Assembly (NCBI GenBank): GCA_029288515.1
Contig: JARIHB010000109.1
Coordinates: 1 to 6,851 of the forward strand
Source of the DNA: Candidatus Saccharimonadota bacterium
Lineage (GTDB): Bacteria; Patescibacteriota; Saccharimonadia; Saccharimonadales; UBA4665
Direction of reading: 5' to 3'
Length of the DNA stretch: 6,851 bases
A model generated the notes under the pieces. That model ran no database searches. It saw nothing but the letters and a program-made list of their open reading frames with translations, and had not been told where the DNA came from. Both the position numbers and the translations under genes were made by a program. Positions 1 through 4,810 of the stretch are shown in pieces (position 1 is the stretch's first letter; every line of letters begins with the position of its first letter).

Positions 1-41
1 GAGCCTTATCGTCGGCAGCGTCAGATGTGTATAAGAGACAG
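1..41 (+). other. Nextera library adapter (index + Read 1 adapter + Tn5 mosaic end), not genomic
   Basis: Positions 9-41 match the full 33-nt Illumina Nextera Read 1 adapter, ending in the 19-bp Tn5 mosaic end AGATGTGTATAAGAGACAG at 23-41. Positions 1-8 (GAGCCTTA) match the Nextera XT v2 i5 index S521 as I remember it. This is untrimmed sequencing adapter at a contig end and not a natural transposon. It carries an ATG at 25-27 that runs in frame into the first gene and creates the false N-terminus MCIRDS, a known database artefact. Confidence 0.98.
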
Positions 42-279
42 CGATTACTACAATACGCCGCAGTATCTGGAGCTGGCGGCGCGCAAGGACTTTGGGCTGG
101 CTGCCAAGGGAGAAACGGTGCTCATCGTGCCCAAAAACGTAGCCATGGCTCACACCGTAGATTTGCCGCAGGATAAAGCAGTTGTCACAGCGCAAAAGCA
201 CGGCAAAAAGCCGGCCTTCCAGCGTAATTTTGACGCTTGGATGGATTTTTTCCTGCATCGCGATAAGACGGGAGATTGA
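42..279 (+). CDS. Septum formation initiator (FtsB/DivIC family), 5'-truncated
   Basis: This is the C-terminal 78 residues of a small bitopic division protein. In the family, a short N-terminal cytoplasmic tail, one membrane helix and a coiled coil bridge FtsL and FtsQ in the divisome; those parts lie before the contig start. The visible portion begins DYYNTPQYLELAARKDFGLA and continues AKGETVLIVPK, which fits the family's conserved tail (helix with E-x-x-A-R, then G-L-x-x-x-G-E and a short strand ending in P-K). After it comes a linker and an aromatic segment, FDAWMDFFLHRD, of a kind I associate with CPR homologues; that association is from memory. The first complete genomic codon is 43-45. 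The ATG at 25 is adapter and must not be used as the start. The stop TGA (277-279) lies inside the -35 box of the next promoter. FtsB versus DivIC cannot be settled from the tail. Confidence 0.8.
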
Positions 280-304
280 CAAAAGCAGATCACATTGGTA
301 TATT
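276..304 (+). promoter_or_regulatory. Consensus sigma70-type promoter of the initiator tRNA gene
   Basis: A perfect -35 box TTGACA (276-281) is followed by an exact 17-bp spacer and a -10 box TATATT (299-304), preceded by TGG (296-298), an extended -10. Transcription should start near 311, giving a leader of about 11 nt before the tRNA at 322. The -35 box overlaps the stop codon of the upstream division gene. This is the best promoter in the window and fits a strongly expressed stable RNA. Confidence 0.8.
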
Positions 305-321
305 TACATAGCTACAGATAT

Positions 322-396
322 CGCGGGATGGAGCAGCGGCAGCTCGCGTGGCTCATAACCACGAGGTCCCAGGTTCGAGTCCTGGTCCCGCAACCA
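322..396 (+). tRNA. Initiator tRNA-fMet (CAT anticodon), 3' CCA encoded
   Basis: A full cloverleaf folds by eye. The acceptor stem is 322-328/386-392, the D stem GAGC/GCTC (331-334/342-345), the anticodon stem CGTGG/CCACG (347-351/359-363) with loop CTCATAA (352-358) and anticodon CAT at 354-356, and the T stem CCAGG/CCTGG (369-373/381-385) with loop TTCGAGT. Discriminator A393 and CCA (394-396) are encoded. The acceptor stem has the C1-A72 mismatch (C322/A392) that marks bacterial initiator tRNA and is needed for formylation and to exclude EF-Tu. The three G-C pairs usual at the base of the anticodon stem are here T-A, G-C, G-C, so the first pair departs from consensus. The gene has its own promoter and terminator. 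Confidence 0.97.
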
Positions 397-409
397 AGTG
401 ATTCCTATT

Positions 410-431
410 AGGACGGCTAAGCCGTCCTTTT
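410..431 (+). terminator. Rho-independent terminator after tRNA-fMet
   Basis: A perfect 7-bp GC-rich stem GGACGGC/GCCGTCC (411-417/421-427), with a TAA loop, is extended by A410-T428 and followed by TTTT (428-431). It ends the tRNA transcript 14 nt after the CCA end. Its other strand has no T-run, so it should act on the plus strand only. Confidence 0.9.
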
Positions 432-524
432 GTTATATCTGTTACGGTGAAGCACGGAAAGGTAAAGGCGACCTTAGTGTAGAGCTACGCAGCTGGATTG
501 ATCAGACTTTGGCATAGATCAGGC

Positions 525-1049
525 TTAACTGCAGCAGTCCGTACCTCTTCGTGGCGCGGTGTTGGCTTGTATAGGCTGCACAGTTTGGTCAACTTCACCT
601 AGTTCTGCGGCGGCTAATTCGAAGTTGTCCCCGAGCAGGTTGGCTCTGACGTCTGGTGGCACGAGGTCATCACGTGTGCAGTCTGCAGCCATGGTGCCTA
701 CGCGGCGGCACACATCGCCTTCGCGGGTGATGTGTGCCGTTACGGCGGCGCCGAGTGCTTTGGCAAGCGCTTCTTGGGCGGGGTTTGCAGTTCCTTCGTT
801 TACGGCGCTAACGAGTCTGTTTGCCTGCCGACCAAAAAGGAATAGTCCACGAAGCACGCCAAAGGAGCGGTCCTTCGTGCCAGTAAGGCGGTCGCCCATG
901 GTGCGGCCGTCTGGTGTGTCGTCATCTAGACCGAGGGCTTTAAGCAGTTCGTCGGCGCTAAATGGGGGCATGTCGCCCTCGCCGACAGTATGCATGGTGT
1001 GGCTCAATACTGCGACCGGGGACTGGTCGGGTTGTTCAAATATACTCAT
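525..1049 (-). CDS. Hypothetical protein, 174 aa
   Basis: I do not recognise this protein. It is 174 residues, soluble (no membrane helix or signal peptide) and acidic near the N-terminus. An N-terminal stretch SADELLKALGLDDDTPDG (31-48) looks like a short helix plus loop. The middle, roughly residues 55-110, looks helical and alanine-rich (SFGVLRGLFLFGRQANRLV; EALAKALGAAVTAHI). It has four cysteines, C114, C124 and the adjacent pair C172-C173 three residues from the end (TDCCS). The minus-strand frame is preferred over the overlapping plus-strand frame because that one is a Ser/Arg/Pro-rich low-complexity translation typical of a shadow. The ATG at 1047-1049 has no Shine-Dalgarno sequence upstream. 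It is divergent from the TauE-like gene, with 67 bp between the starts, so the two may share regulation. About 90 bp without an assignable feature separate its stop from the tRNA terminator. Confidence 0.7.
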   Translation of the reverse strand: MSIFEQPDQSPVAVLSHTMHTVGEGDMPPFSADELLKALGLDDDTPDGRTMGDRLTGTKDRSFGVLRGLFLFGRQANRLVSAVNEGTANPAQEALAKALGAAVTAHITREGDVCRRVGTMAADCTRDDLVPPDVRANLLGDNFELAAAELGEVDQTVQPIQANTAPRRGTDCCS

Positions 1050-1100
1050 GGCATTGTTTTACCAAAATATACATAAGCGTACAATACCGTTTTCCTTATT

Positions 1101-1109
1101 TGGTATTAT
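1101..1109 (+). promoter_or_regulatory. Probable extended -10 promoter, near-leaderless, for the TauE-like gene
   Basis: TGGTATTAT is an extended -10 element (TG-n-TATTAT) whose last base is 7 nt before the ATG at 1117. Transcription would start at or within a base or so of that ATG, giving a leaderless mRNA. No convincing -35 box lies 16-18 bp upstream, which is common for extended -10 promoters. No Shine-Dalgarno sequence precedes the ATG, which fits this reading. Confidence 0.45.
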
Positions 1110-1116
1110 GGGCTGT

Positions 1117-1872
1117 ATGGAATGGTGGCAGCTGGCCGTATTAGCGGCAGCGGCAATGGTAATGGCTATATTTAGCGGCATCGCTGGCGGCGGCGGTGGT
1201 TTTGTGATGACGCCGCTGTTGATTTTTTGCGGGCTGAGTCCTGCCCAAGCCGTTTCTACTGGTAAGTTCAGCGGGCTGGCCGTAACACTGGGCGCGCTGA
1301 GCGGCATGCGATCGATTCACGGCAGCTTATCAAAACGGCGCGTGACACCTGTTATGGTCTTGGCCTTCGTGGTGGGACTTTTGGCCCCATTTGTTATTAG
1401 ATCGTTAGATAGTGAAGTGTACCGGGTAACGCTGGGGATCATACTGCTGTTCATGATTCCTGTGCTGTGGGTTAAAAAGGTGGGGCAGAGGGCGTATACA
1501 CCAAAAGGCTGGCAGAAGTATGTGGGTACAGGGTTATTGACGGTGGCACTGTTCCTGCAAGGCATCTTTAGCGGCGGACTTGGTACGCTCGTTACTGTTG
1601 TGCTGATGAGCCTGCTGGGCATGACAGCCACGGAAGCCAATGTTACCAAGCGTTGGTCGCAGCTGATACTCAACGTAACGATCATAATAGGCGTGCTGTT
1701 TTCTGGTTTGATTGTCTGGTATATATTGCTTGTTCTAGTGCCGGCCACGTTGGTTGGCGGCTTTGTGGGCGGAAAGATCGCTGTTAAAAAAGGCAACAAA
1801 TTCGTGCTGGATACGATGATAATCCTTATGCTTATCTCGGCGATTTTCTTGATCTGCGGGTTTAATTTATAA
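1117..1872 (+). CDS. TauE/SafE-family membrane transporter (anion exporter-like)
   Basis: This is a 251-residue inner-membrane protein of the TauE/SafE (sulfite exporter) family; members export sulfite, sulfoacetate and other small anions, and the substrate here is unknown. About eight membrane helices are visible as two homologous halves. The first repeat has GIAGGGGGFVMTPLLIF (21-37) followed by SPAQAVSTGKFSG (41-53). The second has GIFSGGLGTLVTVVLMSLLG (149-168) followed by TATEANVTKRWSQ (170-182). This glycine-rich loop plus A-x-x-x-(T/G)-K pattern in duplicate is the family signature, and the length is normal. The ATG at 1117 is chosen because the protein begins directly with the first helix (WWQLAVLAAAAMVMAIF) and a -10 box ends 7 nt upstream; an in-frame ATG at 1108 would overlap that -10 box. 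The frame stays open far upstream, but that part lies antisense to the 174-aa gene and is not coding-like. No terminator was found in the following 89 bp. Confidence 0.88.
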   Translation: MEWWQLAVLAAAAMVMAIFSGIAGGGGGFVMTPLLIFCGLSPAQAVSTGKFSGLAVTLGALSGMRSIHGSLSKRRVTPVMVLAFVVGLLAPFVIRSLDSEVYRVTLGIILLFMIPVLWVKKVGQRAYTPKGWQKYVGTGLLTVALFLQGIFSGGLGTLVTVVLMSLLGMTATEANVTKRWSQLILNVTIIIGVLFSGLIVWYILLVLVPATLVGGFVGGKIAVKKGNKFVLDTMIILMLISAIFLICGFNL

Positions 1873-1949
1873 GGGTTTCCATATCCTTGTAGAAAGCTAG
1901 AGTGGGGTTGTGCTTAATATGCGGCATGCATTAACACAGTTAATTTTCG

Positions 1950-1955
1950 TATACT
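1950..1955 (+). promoter_or_regulatory. Possible -10 box for the HAD phosphatase gene
   Basis: TATACT lies in CGTATACTCTTT (1948-1959), a 12-mer that recurs exactly at 5277-5288 upstream of another plus-strand gene. Transcription would start near 1962, giving about 26 nt of leader to the ATG at 1989, or a leaderless transcript starting at the in-frame TTG at 1962. The -35 region is poor. Confidence 0.35.
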
Positions 1956-1988
1956 CTTTCATTGTCGTGGCATGCTATCGTGGTTATC

Positions 1989-2930
1989 ATGAGTATTCCT
2001 TTAGATGAGATTGCGACTGGACCGCGTTTTAGCCCTGGCACCGTATACGATCCGCAACTTGCCTTTTTTGACGTGGACAACACGCTGGTAGGCAATAACA
2101 GCGGTCTGTTGCCCAGTGACCGTTTTTATGCGGCCGTGCAGGCGGCAGGCGAGGGAGTTGTGGGCGTGGTGACGGCTCGCCAGCCGCAAAAGGCCGAGCA
2201 TATTATCGATAAGATGGGCATGACTGGTTTTAATATTTTAGGCAACGGCAGCGTGATATTCGATGCGGCAACGGGTAATGTCATAGAAAAACCGTTATCG
2301 CTCAAGGGCGCATTTGGCGTTGTAGAGTGCCTGCAGGAGAATGGTATCCACCACACTATTCAAGACGACGGTGTGGATTACCGCTGGCTGCCGCCGGCTG
2401 CGGGGTCGCGTCACGTTACGCAGAGCAACATGGGACCGTATGCATATGCCAACGATATCTGGCGCCCCATTGGGCCGGATAATGGCACTGTTGATTTTGC
2501 ATATAGCATGAACAAGCCGTTTGTAATTGTGGCGCACGGTATAACGGAACAGGATCATCGCTACCTGAACGTCATGCTGGCAACTGGCGGCTCAACACTC
2601 GTACCTTCGCAATGGGGGCGCATGGCAACACAGCTGGGGCACGAGTATGTGCAACCCAACGGCCCCGCTTTGTATGACGTATTCATCCTGCATCCTGAAG
2701 CGACGAAAGAATACGCGTTAGAGCAGATTGCGCGCCAGCAACACTTGGGTCTAGACGACATCATGCTGGTGGGCGACGGCCCTAACGATGCACAAGCCAT
2801 TAGTCGCATGGGCACAGGTGTGGCCATGGGTAATGCTGTTGAGAGTACGCTGGCCGTAGCAACGCACATAGCGCCCACGATTGAGCATGACGGCGCGGCA
2901 ATCGCCCTCGAACAGCTGATAATACGTTAG
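1989..2930 (+). CDS. HAD-superfamily hydrolase (Cof-type sugar/nucleotide phosphatase-like)
   Basis: This is a 313-residue cytoplasmic phosphohydrolase. All four HAD motifs are present (numbering from ATG 1989). Motif I is FFDVDNTLVG with nucleophile D28 and acid/base D30. Motif II is VVTARQ with T62. Motif III is a lysine near K240 in HPEATKEYALEQI. Motif IV is MLVGDGPNDAQA with the Mg-binding D263 and D267. The roughly 170-residue insertion between motifs II and III is a large C2-type cap, as in Cof/YbiV-like phosphatases acting on sugar phosphates or small phosphorylated metabolites; the exact substrate cannot be read. The spacing HLGLDDIMLVGDG and GVAMGNAVESTLAVATHIAP match the family's C-terminal core closely. 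The frame also contains TTG (1962) and GTG (1980) starts; ATG 1989 is preferred as a normal start codon, although it lacks a Shine-Dalgarno sequence. It converges on the 101-aa gene, with only 8 bp between the stop codons. Confidence 0.88.
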   Translation: MSIPLDEIATGPRFSPGTVYDPQLAFFDVDNTLVGNNSGLLPSDRFYAAVQAAGEGVVGVVTARQPQKAEHIIDKMGMTGFNILGNGSVIFDAATGNVIEKPLSLKGAFGVVECLQENGIHHTIQDDGVDYRWLPPAAGSRHVTQSNMGPYAYANDIWRPIGPDNGTVDFAYSMNKPFVIVAHGITEQDHRYLNVMLATGGSTLVPSQWGRMATQLGHEYVQPNGPALYDVFILHPEATKEYALEQIARQQHLGLDDIMLVGDGPNDAQAISRMGTGVAMGNAVESTLAVATHIAPTIEHDGAAIALEQLIIR

Positions 2931-2948
2931 CGGCTGTATTACAGCCGC
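2930..2948. terminator. Perfect hairpin at the convergent stop codons, possible bidirectional terminator
   Basis: GCGGCTGT (2930-2937) and ACAGCCGC (2941-2948) form a perfect 8-bp GC-rich stem with a 3-nt loop ATT. The hairpin includes the last base of the HAD stop TAG (2928-2930) and the whole minus-strand stop TAA (2939-2941). Neither side has a T-run, so intrinsic termination would be weak. It may instead protect 3' ends or rely on collision of convergent transcripts. Confidence 0.45.
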
Positions 2949-3244
2949 CAGATAGTGGCGGTGATAACTTTATGGCCGTTGTTGGCAACAAGCAAGAGCA
3001 GCCTATACTCGCCGCCTGTGCCAGCATTAGCTATATGGGTAACCACCGAGCCATCCAGCTCGGTTTGAGGCGCTATGCCAATAGAGAAGCCTTTAAGGTT
3101 GTCTGCGGCTGCGAACGTGCCAAGCAATAGTCGGGCTTCACCTTGCGGCCGTACCCTCACCTTGCCCAGCACCCTGCCGGAGTGCGGTCCAATCGGCCCG
3201 GTATCTTCCATGCCGGGTCCGTCGTCATAAAGTATGTCAGTCAT
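2939..3244 (-). CDS. Hypothetical protein, 101 aa
   Basis: I do not recognise this small protein. The first 25 residues are acidic and rich in Gly and Pro (ILYDDGPGMEDTGPIGPHSG), probably flexible. The rest alternates hydrophobic and polar residues with Gly turns (GKVRVRP, ARLLLGTF, FSIGIAP, EYRLLLLVAN, KVITATIWRL), suggesting a small all-beta fold. There is no membrane helix, signal peptide or cysteine. The ATG at 3242-3244 is chosen; the open frame continues upstream to a TTG at 3295 (17 more residues). A purine-rich stretch AAAGGA lies about 14 nt upstream of the ATG, rather far for a Shine-Dalgarno site. Composition matches its GC-rich neighbours and its stop falls inside the shared hairpin, which favours a real gene. 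Its start faces the start of the methyltransferase gene across a 274-bp gap. Confidence 0.6.
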   Translation of the reverse strand: MTDILYDDGPGMEDTGPIGPHSGRVLGKVRVRPQGEARLLLGTFAAADNLKGFSIGIAPQTELDGSVVTHIANAGTGGEYRLLLLVANNGHKVITATIWRL

Positions 3245-3316
3245 AGTGCTAGTGCAGATCCTTTCCCCCACCGGATAACTTGCAGGCACATACAAGGGGA
3301 GCGTGGGCCTATTAGC

Positions 3317-3333
3317 GTATACTGTAGGTATAC
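3317..3333. repeat. Inverted/direct repeat GTATAC-N5-GTATAC
   Basis: GTATAC (3317-3322), spacer TGTAG, GTATAC (3328-3333). Each half is itself a palindrome, so the element is both a direct and an inverted repeat. The 11-bp centre spacing, about one helical turn, suits a dimeric DNA-binding protein. It could instead be TATAC-type -10 sequence for the minus-strand gene starting at 3244. Confidence 0.5.
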
Positions 3334-3414
3334 GGTGGCCTGTCGCCGCGGTGTTGTAACCTTACGAATTGAACCTAGCCCGCAATAACGGACTTGTGTA
3401 AAAACTGTAGGAAT

Positions 3415-3429
3415 GGTACGATTTGTACC
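3415..3429. repeat. Inverted repeat GGTAC-N5-GTACC
   Basis: GGTAC (3415-3419) and GTACC (3425-3429) are separated by GATTT. This short, perfect inverted repeat has the same N5 spacer length as the repeats at 3317 and 3470. Possible operator half-sites; alone it is short enough to occur by chance. Confidence 0.4.
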
Positions 3430-3447
3430 TGTAACATTTGTACTAAC

Positions 3448-3463
3448 GAGCAAGCGCTTGCTC
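3448..3463. repeat. Perfect 16-bp palindrome GAGCAAGCGCTTGCTC
   Basis: Uninterrupted 8+8 palindrome about 56 bp upstream of the methyltransferase ATG. With no loop it is more likely a protein-binding site in DNA than an RNA hairpin. Confidence 0.6.
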
Positions 3464-3469
3464 ACGCCT

Positions 3470-3494
3470 ATGCTACACAAAAAGTGTGTAGCAT
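3470..3494. repeat. 10-bp inverted repeat, probable operator or hairpin before the methyltransferase gene
   Basis: ATGCTACACA (3470-3479), loop AAAAG (3480-3484), TGTGTAGCAT (3485-3494) form a perfect 10-bp stem. It ends 24 nt before the ATG and has no T-run after it, so it is not a normal terminator. It covers the place where the -35 box would sit for the candidate -10 box TTTAAT at 3503-3508, so a protein bound here would block transcription. Binding by the HTH of the downstream gene itself is an attractive but untested idea. Confidence 0.6.
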
Positions 3495-3502
3495 ACAAGC
3501 GA

Positions 3503-3508
3503 TTTAAT
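3503..3508 (+). promoter_or_regulatory. Candidate -10 box of the HTH-methyltransferase gene
   Basis: TTTAAT ends 10 nt before the ATG at 3519, which would leave an mRNA leader of only a few bases. No Shine-Dalgarno sequence is present (ATTCACGTTGCC precedes the ATG), so near-leaderless initiation would fit. No recognisable -35 box; its expected position lies in the loop of the inverted repeat at 3470-3494. Confidence 0.3.
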
Positions 3509-3518
3509 TCACGTTGCC

Positions 3519-4757
3519 ATGCTTTATTTCAAACATCAGGAACTCGTCGACAAATACCACGTTTCCTTAAAGACCGTTCATAACTGGATCGACGCCGCCA
3601 AACAGGGCAAACTGGAAATTGAATTGCACGAACAAGGTACACGAACCTATATAGCCAACACCCCATCAAATGCCACCAAACTCCAACAGCTGGCCGACCA
3701 GGGCAAGAAATACCGTAATACGAAACACCACGAGGTTGTTAGCCCTAAGCCAGAGTTTTACAGTCTCTACACTCGTCGACAAGTACTCGATATTATCTCA
3801 AGTCTTACTATTCATCGAGAGATTCCCCGTAAATATAATTACATGGATGGTGGGGCGACTAACTGGGATAAATTCGCCGAGCGTATGTGGAAGGAAGATC
3901 TACCAAATCTTCTAAAGAGCACAATTGACCTCCTGCATGCGAATTTAGGCGCGTTTGATTTACTTCTTGAAGGCTACGAAAGAGTCAATATCATAGATAT
4001 AGGTGTGGGCAACGGGCTTCCTGCGAAAGAACTATTGGAGCACCTTCTTGGACGCAAAATACTTCATAGGTATATTGCTATCGATATAAGTAGTTCAATG
4101 TTACATATAGCAAAACGTAACATTAATGAATGGTTTGGCGATAAAGTTAAATTTGAAGGTTACGTACGAGATATTACCTATGAGAGGCTTGATGACTTGC
4201 TTGTCGACGATATGCTGGACAATAGTGGCGATCGTACTCTAAACCTTGTTTTGTTCCTAGGTGCGACATTGACCAATTTTAGGTCGATGGCTGATTCGCT
4301 CAATGCAATCTGCGGCAGTATGGGTGATGGCGATCTACTTGTTTACACTGATAAACCGGACACGGAAGCCTCAAGGCGATACTTTGAATTTAGCCGTACG
4401 GATGACCCCAACAAGCTAGCCCCTAATCATAGATTCATCCTCGATTTAATGAATATTGATGAGGGACTGTATGACGCGGAAACTGGCTTTGATCAGAAAA
4501 GGCGTATGAGGTACGTTCGTATACGATTAAAAAAATCACTAACCATTAAATTTAGATTTGAAGAGGCTGAACGTGGTGTAAGCCTAGAGAAGGGCAGTGC
4601 AATATTATTACTGCGCGTTTGGCATATGAATGCACTTGAAATTATTTCCAAATTTGAAGATGCCGGGTTTAAGCTTTTGCAATCCAGTATGACCAAAGAT
4701 AGAGAGTATATACTTACTATCTCCGGCGTTAATACAAAAGCGGACGTTATACAATAA
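3519..4757 (+). CDS. HTH domain fused to an EgtD-like SAM-dependent methyltransferase
   Basis: This is a 412-residue soluble two-domain protein. Residues 1-48 look like a MerR/excisionase-type winged helix-turn-helix: helix HQELVDKYHV, recognition helix SLKTVHNWIDAAKQGKL, then a strand pair (LEIELHEQGTRTYIAN). A linker with QQLADQGKKYRNTKHHEVV (56-74) follows. Residues about 80-405 resemble the histidine-specific methyltransferase family (EgtD, Methyltransf_33): EIPRKYNYMDGGATNWDKF (101-119), SAM-binding motif I IIDIGVGNGLPA (158-169), the acidic strand-end AIDIS (187-191), RDIT (217-220), and LFLGATLTNF (245-254), which parallels LFLGSTIGNF of EgtD. The strand where EgtD has its histidine-holding Glu and Ser (TENS) reads LLRV here (364-367), so histidine is doubtful as substrate and no EgtB-like partner is nearby. 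A stop at 3489-3491 leaves ATG 3519 as the only usual start codon. The gene is clearly more AT-rich than its flanks, suggesting acquisition. Confidence 0.8.
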   Translation: MLYFKHQELVDKYHVSLKTVHNWIDAAKQGKLEIELHEQGTRTYIANTPSNATKLQQLADQGKKYRNTKHHEVVSPKPEFYSLYTRRQVLDIISSLTIHREIPRKYNYMDGGATNWDKFAERMWKEDLPNLLKSTIDLLHANLGAFDLLLEGYERVNIIDIGVGNGLPAKELLEHLLGRKILHRYIAIDISSSMLHIAKRNINEWFGDKVKFEGYVRDITYERLDDLLVDDMLDNSGDRTLNLVLFLGATLTNFRSMADSLNAICGSMGDGDLLVYTDKPDTEASRRYFEFSRTDDPNKLAPNHRFILDLMNIDEGLYDAETGFDQKRRMRYVRIRLKKSLTIKFRFEEAERGVSLEKGSAILLLRVWHMNALEIISKFEDAGFKLLQSSMTKDREYILTISGVNTKADVIQ

Positions 4758-4785
4758 TAAGCCGCTCATATCGAGCGGCTTATTA
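4755..4785. terminator. Strong hairpin terminator between convergent genes
   Basis: A perfect 13-bp stem runs from TAATAAGCCGCTC (4755-4767) to GAGCGGCTTATTA (4773-4785), with loop ATATC. The methyltransferase stop TAA (4755-4757) forms the base of the stem. The GC-rich core is flanked by A/T-rich arms on both sides, so each strand reads a GC stem followed by CTTATTA. This suits a bidirectional terminator serving this gene and the convergent minus-strand gene ending at 4811. Confidence 0.75.
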
Positions 4786-4810
4786 TAGGGGAATAGGGAA
4801 ATTGGTGTGG

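Larger units (their letters stand above)
3245..3518. promoter_or_regulatory. Palindrome-rich 274-bp divergent intergenic region
   Basis: No gene of either strand is convincing here. The region lies between the start of the 101-aa gene (minus) and the HTH-methyltransferase gene (plus). It holds four inverted repeats at 3317-3333, 3415-3429, 3448-3463 and 3470-3494, listed separately, plus repeated TTTGTAC (3423-3428 and 3437-3442 as TTGTAC). It must contain promoters in both directions, but I find no consensus -35/-10 pair. Confidence 0.5.

Noticed and set aside
23..41. Tn5/transposon end suggesting a mobile element
   Set aside because: It is the engineered mosaic end within a complete sequencing adapter and index; no transposase or target duplication is present.
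432..524. Possible small RNA between the tRNA terminator and the 174-aa gene
   Set aside because: Only weak 5-bp pairings (459-463/471-475) and a TGATC/GATCA pair (499-517) are present; no promoter or T-run supports a transcript.
559..1116. Long plus-strand N-terminal extension of the TauE-like frame (186 residues)
   Set aside because: Its translation is a Ser/Arg/Pro-rich low-complexity sequence with no TauE homology, and it lies antisense to a better-looking minus-strand gene. A -10 box sits just before the ATG at 1117, where the first membrane helix begins.
3143..3388. Plus-strand 81-codon open frame in the palindrome-rich gap
   Set aside because: Mostly antisense to the 101-aa gene, with many Cys, His and Arg residues in no pattern, and no ribosome binding site; it reads as a shadow.
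3470..3494. Intrinsic terminator reading of the 10-bp inverted repeat
   Set aside because: No T-run follows on either strand and no gene ends next to it; an operator or promoter-linked role is more consistent.
3317..3494. CRISPR-like array
   Set aside because: The repeats differ in sequence, are short and are not regularly spaced; no cas gene is present.
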